Assembly (NCBI RefSeq): GCF_014647795.1
Contig: NZ_BMPW01000008.1
Coordinates: 248,001-312,000, forward strand
DNA from: Actinoplanes campanulatus
GTDB lineage: Bacteria > Actinomycetota > Actinomycetes > Mycobacteriales > Micromonosporaceae
Reading direction: 5' to 3'
DNA length: 64,000 nt
The position numbers were made by a program, and so were the translations under genes. Of the stretch, positions 32,803 to 41,642 are shown piece after piece. The number at the start of each line of letters is the position of its first letter. Within the stretch, counting starts at the first letter, position 1. Under the pieces are notes generated by a model. That model was not told where the DNA came from, did not search any database, and was given only the letters and a program-made list of their open reading frames with translations.

Positions 32803-33837
32803 ATGCCGATCAAGCCCGTGCACGGTGGGGACCCGATGCCCCTGGAGAGTCCTGACGACGTGGCCACTCTCGTCGGGCATCTGGAGCGGCGGGATCGGGA
32901 GCCGGCCTGGCTCGGCGACCACTTCTCCTACCTGGCCGGCACGAGGCCGGACTGGTTCCGCCCGTTCCAGGAGACGGTGATCGCCGGCAACCATCTGCCG
33001 TTCTGGGAGGTGGTCTACAACGACGCGTGCGTGCTGCTCGCCGGCGCCTCCGACCGTTGTGTGGAGACGCTCGCCGGGCGGCTGCGTGACCGCTGGTCCC
33101 ACTACGACATGTGGGCGCTCGCCGCGATCGGCACCGACGCGGCCCGGGTCGTGATCGCCGACCTGGTGCGCGCGGGCGGGGACCGGCAGGATCTCGAGGA
33201 TTCCGGGATCTGGGTGCCACCCACCGGCCCCGCTGAGTACAGGTTCACGTCTCAGCGCCGCGCCGTGGTGCTGGAGCCGGGTGACTTCCCCGGCGCCGAC
33301 AATCCGGTCGGCCTGCCGGTCGAGCGGATCGTGCGCGACCCGGCCACCACCCCGGTGGTCTGGCACTACGCGTCGTTCCGGCTCGGCCAGATCCCCGGGC
33401 TGCCACCCTTCCCGGCCGAGCGGGCCCACCTAGTCGCGCCCGCGTCGGCGTGCCTCTGGACGGTGTTCGCCGACATCGGCGCCGACGGCCGCTACCTCGG
33501 CGAGGAGGTGCGGTTCGAGTCCGGCGACGACGACCCGGACGAGGACTACGCGGACGATGCCCCCGGCTTCGGTGTCGGCCGGGTGGTGCTGCGCCCCTAC
33601 GGCCCCGACCTGATCTACAGCAACGGCAACGTCCACTCCTCACCCGGCGTGGTCGGCACCGCGGGCGGCCCACCCATCGGCCTGTACCCGAACCCGTCCT
33701 GCCCGTCCTGCAAGCGCTTGATGTTCCACGCCCTCACCGTGGAGACCTACATCCGCGAACACGGCGACGGTTTCCGCAGCCTCTACCTCTGCGAGGACTG
33801 CCACAAGGTCGCCTCCACCGCCACGGGGTGGAACTAG
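32803..33837 (+). CDS. Unrecognised protein with C-terminal zinc-ribbon-like cysteines
   Basis: 344 residues from the ATG at 32803 (ATGs at 32758 and 32836 are alternatives; no clear Shine-Dalgarno). The N-terminal half is helical; an acidic stretch SGDDDPDEDYADD lies near residue 250. The C-terminal CPSCKRLMF and LCEDCHK form a CxxC...CxxC pair, likely a zinc ribbon. No family assigned. It is divergent from the NACHT gene; a functional link is possible but unsupported. A dispersed repeat follows the stop. Confidence 0.6.
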   Translation: MPIKPVHGGDPMPLESPDDVATLVGHLERRDREPAWLGDHFSYLAGTRPDWFRPFQETVIAGNHLPFWEVVYNDACVLLAGASDRCVETLAGRLRDRWSHYDMWALAAIGTDAARVVIADLVRAGGDRQDLEDSGIWVPPTGPAEYRFTSQRRAVVLEPGDFPGADNPVGLPVERIVRDPATTPVVWHYASFRLGQIPGLPPFPAERAHLVAPASACLWTVFADIGADGRYLGEEVRFESGDDDPDEDYADDAPGFGVGRVVLRPYGPDLIYSNGNVHSSPGVVGTAGGPPIGLYPNPSCPSCKRLMFHALTVETYIREHGDGFRSLYLCEDCHKVASTATGWN

Positions 33838-33847
33838 CGACCTTGTG

Positions 33848-33990
33848 GCCGAGGTCCGCGTTTCGCTTCCGGCTCCTTTCCGGTACGCGTGCCCTCGCGG
33901 CGTCTCCTCTGGACCGTCCCGTCCGGTCGGCGCGCGCCTACTGCCCACTTCGCGGCCTGTGCCGCGCCCACCGGGCGGCGACCGGTTGCC
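33848..33990 (+). repeat. Dispersed non-coding repeat, arm copy C
   Basis: Begins about ten bases after the stop at 33837. Shares GAGGTCCGCGTTTCGCTTCC with copy D and the CCGTCCGGTCGGCGCGCG and GCCGCGCCCACCGGGCGGCGA blocks with the others. Confidence 0.8.
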
Positions 33991-34444
33991 GCAGCGGTCA
34001 CGGCAGTCGTCATCCACCGTCCACCAGGACCGGCGCCCACATCCGGCCAACCTCCCGGGCGGACGCACACGGCCAGGCGGACGCACACGGCCGGGCGGGC
34101 GCAACCGCCGGGCGGACGCACACGGCCGGGTTTCACCGTGGGCGGGCGCACACATTCGGGCGGTCGAAGCCGTGGTAGCCACACACGGGAGACGTCACGT
34201 GCGCGCCCACCACGGCTGTATGCCATACCGACGACCACGACACCGCCATCGTGCGCGCCCACCCGCCCCGGTGACCGGCGTTACGACTGAGAGTGGGCAA
34301 CCCGAGTGCCTGGCCGGCACGAGCGCGACCATCCGCCCAGCGTGACCGAACGGCCAGCCTTGTCCAGCACCGGGTTCGACATGCTGGGGAACGTGCCGGG
34401 TGGCGTGTCTGTCACATCGGGACGGGGCGGGTCGTCGTGATGGC
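33991..34444. repeat. Non-coding interval with GGCGGACGCACACGGCC tandem motif and inverted repeat module
   Basis: Around 34050-34150 a unit like GGCGGACGCACACGGCC is repeated four to five times. From about 34190 to 34345 the sequence is the reverse complement of the distal module at 54185-54350 (for example CGACCACGACACCGCCATCG), so a second, inverted partial element faces copy C. No credible gene. Confidence 0.6.
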
Positions 34445-35188
34445 ATGAAACGGATTCTCGTCACCGGGATCACCGGCACTCTGGGGCGGCAGGTGGCCGG
34501 CATGCTGCGGTCGTTCGGCGCGGAGGTTCGAGGGCTGAGCCGGCGGCCCGGGCAGGATTTTCAGGGGGATCTGGCCGATGGTTCCGGGCTGGGCGCGGCG
34601 CTGAGCGGTGTCGACACGGTGGTGCACTGTGCCAGTGACACCCGGCGGCTGGGGCGCGGCGATCTTCAGGGCCTGCGGAACCTGCTGGCGGCGGCCGGGC
34701 GCGCCGGGCGGCCGCATGTGGTGTTCGTGTCGATCGTGGGCGTCGATGTGATCCCCTACCCGTACTACCGGGTCAAGCTGGCCGCCGAGGGCCTGGTCGA
34801 GGGGTACGGCGGGACGATCCTGCGGGCCACCCAGTTCCACGAGTTCGTCCTCGGTGGAGCCCGGATCGCGGCGCGGCTGCCGGTCGTGTTCGCCCCGGAC
34901 GTGCCGGTGCAGCCGATCTCGACCCGGGATGTGGCCACCCGGATCGCGGAACTCGCCGACGGCCCGCCCGCGGGACGGGTCCCCGATCTGGGCGGTCCCG
35001 AGATACTGCGGGCTCCGGACCTGTTCCGCGACTATCTGCAGGCGACGGGACGCGACCGTCGGCTCGTTCCGGTGCGGCTGCCCGGGGCCACCTTCGGCGC
35101 TTTCCGGCGGGGCGCCCACCTGGCCCCGTCGCACCGGTCGGGCGGCGAACGCTGGGCCGATTTCTTGCACGCCCGAACCAGCGGGTGA
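34445..35188 (+). CDS. SDR / NmrA-like NAD(P)-binding oxidoreductase
   Basis: 247 residues from the ATG at 34445. Rossmann signature GITGTLG (8-14) after ILVT; VVHCASD and FVSIVGVDVIPYPYYRVK fit atypical SDR or NmrA-type proteins with a Tyr-x3-Lys-like YYRVK. The fold binds NAD(P); substrate unknown. The last codons lie in the first unit of a 40-bp tandem repeat, so the C-terminus (FLHARTSG) may be repeat-derived. Confidence 0.8.
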   Translation: MKRILVTGITGTLGRQVAGMLRSFGAEVRGLSRRPGQDFQGDLADGSGLGAALSGVDTVVHCASDTRRLGRGDLQGLRNLLAAAGRAGRPHVVFVSIVGVDVIPYPYYRVKLAAEGLVEGYGGTILRATQFHEFVLGGARIAARLPVVFAPDVPVQPISTRDVATRIAELADGPPAGRVPDLGGPEILRAPDLFRDYLQATGRDRRLVPVRLPGATFGAFRRGAHLAPSHRSGGERWADFLHARTSG

Positions 35189-35385
35189 CCGCTCGGCAGA
35201 CTTCATGCACACCCGAATCAGCAGGAGCCAGCTTGGCAAACTTCATGCGCGCCCGGACCAGCAGGAGACAGCTCGACAGACTTCATGCGCGCCCGAACCA
35301 GCGGGTGACCGCTCGGCGGACTTCTTGCGCGTCCGAACCAGCGGGCGACCACTGGGCGGACTTCCGGCACGCCCGGACGGGCGGG
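35160..35385. repeat. 40-bp tandem repeat, about 5.6 units
   Basis: Units start at 35160, 35200, 35240, 35280, 35320 and 35360 (partial), each beginning A(C/T)TTC(A/T)TGC and containing GCCCG(A/G)ACCAGC. The first unit holds the end and TGA of the SDR gene. 40 is not a multiple of three, so the encoded peptide changes frame between units. Confidence 0.85.
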
Positions 35386-35529
35386 GCGGGGTGGAGAGAG
35401 CGTGAGTGGGCAGCTAAGCCCGGCGGGCGCGCCGCCGGGCCCGGCCCGGCAGATGATCGCGGTCTTCCCACGGCGGCTCGCCTCACCCGTACAAGAAAGA
35501 AAGAAGGAGCCGCCGAGGGTGACCGATCG
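35386..35529. other. Intergenic region before the cellulase 3' end
   Basis: No gene seen. GGCGGCTC (35472-35479) can pair with GAGCCGCC (35507-35514) around an A-rich loop (AAGAAAGAAAGAAG); on the minus strand this places a T-rich loop hairpin just after the cellulase stop, a weak terminator candidate. Confidence 0.35.
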
Positions 35530-37473
35530 TCAGGTGAGGGTGCAGCTCAGGTTGGCCGGAGAGGCGGCGGGGCCGCTGCCGACGAAGCCGAACGTGGTGC
35601 TTGCGGAGGGTGACAGCGCGCCGTTGTGGGCGGCGTTGCGGACGGTGACCGCGGGTGTGCCGAGGGCGCCGTTCCAGAGGGAGGCGACCGTGGTGCCGGA
35701 CGGGAAGGTCCAGTTCACGGTCCACGCGGTGCCGGCGGTGGTGCCGGTGTTCTTGACCGTGACCTCGGTCTGGAAGCCGCCGGTCCACGAGCCGATGGTC
35801 TTGAACGTGGCCGAGCAGCCCTGGCCGCCGCCGTCTCCCCCGCCGGTTCCGGTGGTGACGGTGCGTCCGGCCGAGGCGGCGGAGACGTTTCCGGCGGCGT
35901 CGCGGGCCTTGACGCTGAACGTGTATGCGGTGTTCGCGCTCAGCCCGGTGGCGGTGTACGAGGTGCCCGAGACGGTGGCCACGACGGTCCCGTTGCGCAG
36001 CACGTCGTAGGAGGTCACGCCGACGTTGTCGGTGGACGCCGTCCAGGTCAGGGCCACACTGTTCGCGGTGATCGTGCCGGCGGTCGGCTGTCCGGGCGCG
36101 GTCGGTGACGTGGTGTCGCCGTCCTCGCCGCCGTCGCCGTAGCGCTGTCCGAGACTGATCCCCGTGGTGCTGCCGTCGCCGCCGAGCGGGACCTGGTGGT
36201 CGAGGCTGACGAACCGGCCGTCGTGCTGCCACAGCGCCGGCTTGAGCAGGGCGTACTTCTGCTCGTCCCAGGTCTTCCAGTCGTCGAGCAGCAGCCCGCC
36301 GGTGTCGCCGGAGTTGGGGTTGAGCACCCAGAACGTCTGGTGCAGCTTATGTTCGGCGATCAGGTCACGCAGCGCGGTCATCCACTTGTCCTGGCGCGCG
36401 TCCTGGCCGAGGCGGCCGCCCCACTCGCCGATCAGCAGCGGCGCGGTGCCGTTCTCGTGCAGGTAGAACCAGTTGGGCCGCCACACGTCGTTGGTGAGGC
36501 TGGCCTTGTCGAACGGCTTGTCGAACCACGGCTGGTTGTAGACCAGCGGTCCGTAGTCGTGTGGTGAGTAGACGAGCTGATCCTGGTTCTGACCGAGATT
36601 GATCGGGTGGTCCTTGACGCCGCGGAGGTTGCCGCCCCACCAGTTGTAGTAGTAGTTCGGCGACAGGTCGGGGTCGGTGTTCGGGGAGCTCCAGGTCTCG
36701 CCCTCGCGCGGGTAAACCTCGTTGCCCTCGACCAGGATCAGCACGTTCGGGTTGATCGCCAGGATCCGCTTGGCGGCCGTCTCGGCGGTGTTCTTCCAGT
36801 TGTCGACGTCGGTGGTCGCGTCCCACTTGGCGCGCGTGGTGTCGTTCGGGGTGCCGTGCGGCTCGTTCTTCAGATCGAAGGCGACGACCGTGTCGTTGGT
36901 CTTCCAGCGGGTGGCCGCCCACTCCCAGGCCTGGTAGTACAGCTCCGGGGTGACCGTGCCCTTGTACCAGACCGGGTGGATGTGACCGGAGTTGTCGGCC
37001 TCGGCGGAGTGCACGTCGAGCAGGACCTTGATGCCGTACTTCTCGCACAGGTCCAGCCAGGACTCGAAGATCTCCAGGCTGTCCATGCCGGTGAGCTCGG
37101 GGTTGGCGTAGGTGTTCACGTTCGGCGCGGCGGCCTGCCCGTTCTTCCACTCCAGCAGCAGTTGGGTGGAGATCGGGACGCGGACCAGGTTGATGCCGCG
37201 GTCGGCCATCGACTTGGTGATCTGGGTGATGTTGGCCGACCACAGGCCGTGGAAGACCCGCTCGGAGGCGTTGAAGCCGAACCAGTTGGCTCCGGTCAGC
37301 CAGACGGGATTGCCGGCCGCGTCGACGATCTTGTTGCCGGAGACGTGCAGCCAGTCCTCGGCCGGGGGCGCGGCCGAGGCGAGGTGCGGGGCGGCTGCGC
37401 CGCCGGTCAGCGCCAGGGCGGCGCCGAGCAGGGCGGCGGCGAACCGGCGCCCGCGGTGTGGTTTCGCGGTCAC
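35530..37473 (-). CDS. Secreted GH5 cellulase (endoglucanase) with FnIII and CBM2 domains
   Basis: 647 residues from the GTG at 37473 (TTGGAG seven bases upstream). Sec signal peptide (FAAALLGAALALTGG, cleavage near ASA-AP). GH5 catalytic domain about 40-425 with acid/base Glu204 (FDLKNEP) and nucleophile Glu350 (LIGEWGG). FnIII about 458-542, glycine linker, then a CBM2 cellulose-binding module (553-647) with the usual terminal cysteine pair (GCSATF ... LSCTLT). Acts on cellulose outside the cell. A perfect CebR-type operator lies 32 bases upstream, predicting induction by cello-oligosaccharides. Confidence 0.95.
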   Translation of the reverse strand: MTAKPHRGRRFAAALLGAALALTGGAAAPHLASAAPPAEDWLHVSGNKIVDAAGNPVWLTGANWFGFNASERVFHGLWSANITQITKSMADRGINLVRVPISTQLLLEWKNGQAAAPNVNTYANPELTGMDSLEIFESWLDLCEKYGIKVLLDVHSAEADNSGHIHPVWYKGTVTPELYYQAWEWAATRWKTNDTVVAFDLKNEPHGTPNDTTRAKWDATTDVDNWKNTAETAAKRILAINPNVLILVEGNEVYPREGETWSSPNTDPDLSPNYYYNWWGGNLRGVKDHPINLGQNQDQLVYSPHDYGPLVYNQPWFDKPFDKASLTNDVWRPNWFYLHENGTAPLLIGEWGGRLGQDARQDKWMTALRDLIAEHKLHQTFWVLNPNSGDTGGLLLDDWKTWDEQKYALLKPALWQHDGRFVSLDHQVPLGGDGSTTGISLGQRYGDGGEDGDTTSPTAPGQPTAGTITANSVALTWTASTDNVGVTSYDVLRNGTVVATVSGTSYTATGLSANTAYTFSVKARDAAGNVSAASAGRTVTTGTGGGDGGGQGCSATFKTIGSWTGGFQTEVTVKNTGTTAGTAWTVNWTFPSGTTVASLWNGALGTPAVTVRNAAHNGALSPSASTTFGFVGSGPAASPANLSCTLT

Positions 37474-37504
37474 TCGATCACTCCAAGGGGATGGGGTACG
37501 GGTT

Positions 37505-37518
37505 TGGGAGCGCTCCCA
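37505..37518. promoter_or_regulatory. CebR-type operator TGGGAGCGCTCCCA
   Basis: Exact match to the 14-bp palindrome bound by the LacI-family cellulose-utilisation repressor CebR in Streptomyces and relatives. It sits upstream of the GH5 cellulase start. Confidence 0.9.
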
Positions 37519-37552
37519 TAGACAGTATTTAATCTCACCGTCACCGTGTTCA

Positions 37553-38036
<484 letters not shown>

Positions 38037-38222
38037 CCCCGCCTCCATCAGGTGCGGTCGAGTCGACCCGCCGTTCGATCCGGTCATGGGAATGCGCGGG
38101 CGAGAGAGTCGATGGGTCATCGCAGGTAGATGGCGCTCAGGGGTCGGCCGGCATAGGACGTCCGTCACGACGCGTAACCCCCTGGTCACGTGACGGCCGC
38201 CAGCGATCGGCATGATCCTGCG

Positions 38223-38843
38223 GTGATCAACTATCGGGCGGGCGCGGCCGTTCTAGCGGTGCTGTCGGTGGGTGCCTGTGCTGCTCCGGGGACGGATCCG
38301 GTCGCCGTTCCGTCGGGCTGCGAGGCCACGGACGTACGTTGGTCGGCTCCCGTGAAGGAGCCGCGCCTGACCCAGGTGACCCTCCAGGAGGACTTCGAGG
38401 ATCCGACCGGCCGGGTCGTGCTGGATGAGCCGTTCGCGCCGTCGATCATCGGTGTGACCGCCCCGGACGACTGGGTCGGCGTGCTCGCCGGTTCGCTCGC
38501 CGAGGAGACCGGTACGAAGGTGCAGACCGGTCCGGCCACGCTGCCGGACGGTGACATCAGCTTCGGCGTGCTGGGCGGTGAGGTGCCCGGCATTCCGCAG
38601 ACCCTGTTCTACGTGGGCGTGGAGCGTGTGTCGGCCGAGTTCACGGTCGCCTGCTCGACGTCGGTGACCGGCGTCTTCGAGTCCTGGTCGACGATCGATT
38701 TCGGCGGCGTGGCGTGCGGCAGCTTCGACGAGCCGCAGGAGCCGCTGGGACGCCTGGCCCGGACCCATTGTCCGGCGACCCCGGAGCCCCGTCCCTCCGG
38801 CTACGTCGACGCCGTCCCGTTCAATGAGCCCTCGCCGTTCTGA
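38223..38843 (+). CDS. Putative lipoprotein of unknown function
   Basis: 206 residues from a GTG at 38223 (an ATG at 38190 is the alternative). Short hydrophobic leader and lipobox (AVLAVLSVGAC) indicate a lipid-anchored outside protein. Mature part has four cysteines (GCEATDV, VACSTS, VACGSF, THCPAT), probably two disulfides. No family recognised; no operon partner. Confidence 0.6.
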   Translation: MINYRAGAAVLAVLSVGACAAPGTDPVAVPSGCEATDVRWSAPVKEPRLTQVTLQEDFEDPTGRVVLDEPFAPSIIGVTAPDDWVGVLAGSLAEETGTKVQTGPATLPDGDISFGVLGGEVPGIPQTLFYVGVERVSAEFTVACSTSVTGVFESWSTIDFGGVACGSFDEPQEPLGRLARTHCPATPEPRPSGYVDAVPFNEPSPF

Positions 38844-39855
38844 GCGGCAACCGTTCACACCGATTCCTCCCGGCGGGGATGATCTCAGCCGGGACGATGT
38901 CGAGGCACGCGGCGAGGTAGACGTCGAGCCCGTCCCGCGTCGGGCGGTCGGCCCACCACTGTTCCTGGGACATGGCCGCCGCCGACGGGCCGGACGCTAC
39001 CGCGTACCGGAAATGTGGGCGCCGGCCTTGGCTCGAACGCGGTGAACGCGTGTTCGACCGGTGCTGCGATGGCGATCCGCCGCTGGACCACTACGGCAGA
39101 TTCCCCTCATTCGATGGAACGTCGGTGGACGGTTGTTCGGCGACCTCGCGGTAGCCGCTCAGGGCGCGATTCCGGAGGGTGTCCAGCTGGTCTCGGATCC
39201 GCCAGGACTTCCCAGCCGTCGCCGCCTTGGTGAGTAGCGGCAACCGCCCATGCAATACGGAATACTCCACCGAAACGATTTGATCAGCAAGAACGAGCCG
39301 ACAGAGTCGATTACATTGACCCGGAAGCGGAATCTCACGAGCTATTCCTGGCTTGCGAATTAGCAAATTCTGTGATTGCAAGAGGATTACGCAAAATCCA
39401 TTGAGATACGACATTACCAAAGGCGACTTTGCGTCACCATGCATCGCATCTGATCCCGCTTCGACCTCGCGCCGGCAACCGGCCACCAACCGACACATGA
39501 GGGGCCGCGGGAGCTCGAGGCGCACAACCGCCCTGCCCAGACCGGCTGCCAACGGGTCCAATCAGACCGATGTCGTGCACGAACATGGCAACTCTGGGCG
39601 GCCGTGTCCCAGCCTGTTCACTCGTGTGCGAATGGCACGGAATCCCCCTCGATCCGGGCCTAGCCACTGTGCGCCGTTTCACGCAGCGCCGGCTCCACAT
39701 TGACGGGACGCGCCTCCAGACGGTCGTCTCGGCGCCCCGCCGGGTAGCGAGCCATTGATCAAGTGTGGCAGGCTGCGGAGCCACGGGGGGTCCGCTTGTC
39801 GATTCCACATTGGCTCGGCATGCCCCCGTGCCATCAAACACCGGGGGGTTTATTA
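38844..39855. other. 1-kb region of gene debris and a lower-GC island
   Basis: No intact gene. On the minus strand near 39091-39030 the frame MVQRRIAIAAPVEHAFTAFE resembles the first strand of SRPBCC/AHSA1 proteins, then degenerates; 38960-38821 reads MSQEQWWADRPTRDGLDVYL in another frame to a stop. About 39235-39440 is clearly poorer in GC than its surroundings, and a 156-codon minus frame (39561-39091) covers it without ribosome-binding site or known motif. Looks like decayed or transferred DNA. Confidence 0.5.
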
Positions 39856-40569
39856 ATGGCGTTAACAACTTTGGACACCCGAGCGCCGAGCGGCGCCTGG
39901 GTCCGTGTGCAGTGGACCGACGGGTCCAGTCTGGCCGATCGGATCGCCGGGGTGCGGTTCGTCGGCGGCAACTACGGGCGCGGCTTCCAGATCGGCACGC
40001 GGGGCAACCACGAGTTCGCCACCACGTACTTCGTGGCTGCTTCGGTGAAGAAGCGGCTGGTGGTCGGCAACCGGGAGGTGGTCATCTCGGAGGCCGACGA
40101 CGGAAGCTCCACCATCGTGTCGCTGCTGGGCAAGCACCACGAGCTGATGACGGTCTTCTCCGGGCCCGCGCCCACCGACGTCAATCTGACCGGCCTGTTC
40201 TCCGTGCTCGACATCGACGACCAGCCGGAGGGCATGCGCGTCGTCCCGAAGAAGTCGACGCTGCTGAGCGTCGCCAGCGAGCATGTGCTCGCCACGATCG
40301 AGAACCGGGGTTCGGTCAACGTCCCGTCCCGCGACCGGGGTCGTGACCTGCTGCCGAAGGCACGCGGCGCCAAGACCGCGTCCGGAGAGGTCTGGCGGTC
40401 CCGGCTACCGGGCGTCGAGGCGACGGCTACCGGCGTGGAGAACTTCGCCTTCACCATGGGCTTCTCCAAGGCCGTGGCCGAGGTTCACCTGGATGCGCTG
40501 GAGGACGTGCCGGACTCGGAACTGCTCGGCTGGCTCGACGGCATCAACGTCGAGTGGTCCGGACGGTAG
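39856..40569 (+). CDS. First gene of the mau-like operon, unknown function
   Basis: 237 residues from the ATG at 39856 behind a G-run (CGGGGGG, spacing about seven). No signal peptide, membrane segment or cysteine; the composition (VGGNYGRGFQIGTRG, VNVPSRDRGRDLLPKARG) suggests a beta-rich soluble protein. Followed after four bases by the thioredoxin-like gene. It is not a seven-bladed MauB-type heavy chain (too short, no propeller repeats). No family recognised. Confidence 0.65.
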   Translation: MALTTLDTRAPSGAWVRVQWTDGSSLADRIAGVRFVGGNYGRGFQIGTRGNHEFATTYFVAASVKKRLVVGNREVVISEADDGSSTIVSLLGKHHELMTVFSGPAPTDVNLTGLFSVLDIDDQPEGMRVVPKKSTLLSVASEHVLATIENRGSVNVPSRDRGRDLLPKARGAKTASGEVWRSRLPGVEATATGVENFAFTMGFSKAVAEVHLDALEDVPDSELLGWLDGINVEWSGR

Positions 40570-40573
40570 CTCG

Positions 40574-41092
40574 GTGAGTCCGTTGTGGGCCCTGTTGCTT
40601 CTGACCTGGGCCGCGATGATCATTCTGTTCCTCGGCCTCGGCGCGGTGCTGCGCGAGGTCCGGATGCTGCGGGCTCAGATCGATGCCGCGGCGGCTACCG
40701 GCGAGCGGGTCGACATCGAGCTGCCCGCCAGCGTGGCCGGTGGCCGGGGAGGCCTGGTCCTGGCCGTCGACAGTGGCTGCCCGTTGTGCATCGCCGTGGT
40801 TCAGCGGGTCGGGTCCGTGATGTCCGGACCGGACAGTGCGGCAGCGGTCCTGCTGACCTTCGAGCCCGAGAAGCAGTGGAACGGACTCACCGGTGGTCTC
40901 CCGGTCGTACGGGACGAACGCGCATGGTCGGCGATCGCTCATCTGAGCACGCCGATCCTGTTGCAGGTGGACGGGCAGGGCCGAGTACGGCGCCTGCACC
41001 TGCCGGCCAACGAACGTGACGTCACTCCGGTCCTCCAGTCGTGGGGCCTGTTGAGTCAATCCGAGAAGAATGGGCGGGCCAATGCCGCTTGA
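40574..41092 (+). CDS. Membrane-anchored thioredoxin-like protein (MauD-like)
   Basis: 172 residues from the GTG at 40574. One N-terminal membrane helix (3-25), then a thioredoxin-type domain with active-site-like CPLC (Cys69-Cys72) in LAVDSGCPLCIAVVQRV and a cis-Pro-like segment LSTPILLQVDGQG. MauD proteins are extracytoplasmic thiol oxidoreductases needed for disulfide formation in methylamine dehydrogenase light chain; the neighbours here (six-Cys Tat protein, MauE-like protein) support that role. Overlaps the next gene. Confidence 0.7.
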   Translation: MSPLWALLLLTWAAMIILFLGLGAVLREVRMLRAQIDAAAATGERVDIELPASVAGGRGGLVLAVDSGCPLCIAVVQRVGSVMSGPDSAAAVLLTFEPEKQWNGLTGGLPVVRDERAWSAIAHLSTPILLQVDGQGRVRRLHLPANERDVTPVLQSWGLLSQSEKNGRANAA

Positions 41093-41642
41093 CATGGAAC
41101 AGATCCCCGACGCCGAGACCTCGGTCGGCACCGAGCCGACCCTGGCTCTGACCGGACTGGGCAAGGCGTCCAGCCGGCGCCGTACGGTCCTGCGCGGTGT
41201 CGCCTTCTCCAGCCTGACCCTGGGCGCCACCGCGCTGAGCTGGTCGCCGCTGGGGGGTCAGCGGGCGGCCCGGGCGGAGAACGGTCCCAACGGGCTCAAG
41301 GGCTGGGACCGGACCGACTGCAGCGATGCCTACCCCAGCGGCTACAGCGAGGAGAAGGACACCGGCGGCTCGTACGTGAACGAGCCGGCGGCCTGCTTCG
41401 GCGGTGACTTCATGGGCAGCATGTACTGCTCGTCGGGGTGGCACAAGAAGGGCACCGAGCGCGACGCCCCGATCCTCTACACGTACACGCCGATCTCCAC
41501 CGCGTGCGGTTCGAGCACCACCAAGAACGCGTGGAAGTGGAAGACCGGCACCAAGGTGTGGCGCTGCTCGGACGGCAACACCCGCGTGTCCGGCGGCGGA
41601 TCGACGCGCACGTACCTGACGATCTGCCGCGCTCGGGCCTGA
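41070..41642 (+). CDS. Tat-exported six-cysteine protein resembling methylamine dehydrogenase light chain
   Basis: 190 residues if started at 41070 (41082 and 41094 are alternatives; all overlap or abut the previous gene). SSRRRTVLRGVAF is a twin-arginine signal, with cleavage likely after RAARA. The mature part has six cysteines (RTDCSD, PAACFG, SMYCSS, STACGS, VWRCSD, LTICRA), enough for three disulfides. The final W-x-C-x-D ... TYLTxC pattern resembles the end of MauA (WCFGAEDD...TYHCTIS), where the Trp contributes to the TTQ cofactor; a second TTQ tryptophan is not obvious. No MauB or MauG gene is nearby. Probable client of the thioredoxin-like and MauE-like proteins. Confidence 0.6.
   Translation: MGGPMPLDMEQIPDAETSVGTEPTLALTGLGKASSRRRTVLRGVAFSSLTLGATALSWSPLGGQRAARAENGPNGLKGWDRTDCSDAYPSGYSEEKDTGGSYVNEPAACFGGDFMGSMYCSSGWHKKGTERDAPILYTYTPISTACGSSTTKNAWKWKTGTKVWRCSDGNTRVSGGGSTRTYLTICRARA

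Noticed and set aside
34050-34150. CRISPR-like array
   Set aside because: Units are short, adjacent and without unique spacers; no cas genes are present.
38821-39091. SRPBCC/AHSA1-like gene
   Set aside because: Only the first strand-like motif is present, then the frame degenerates; described as debris rather than annotated as a gene.
39091-39561. 156-codon minus-strand ORF
   Set aside because: No ribosome-binding site, no motif, spans a low-GC island and gene debris; not enough support for a gene.
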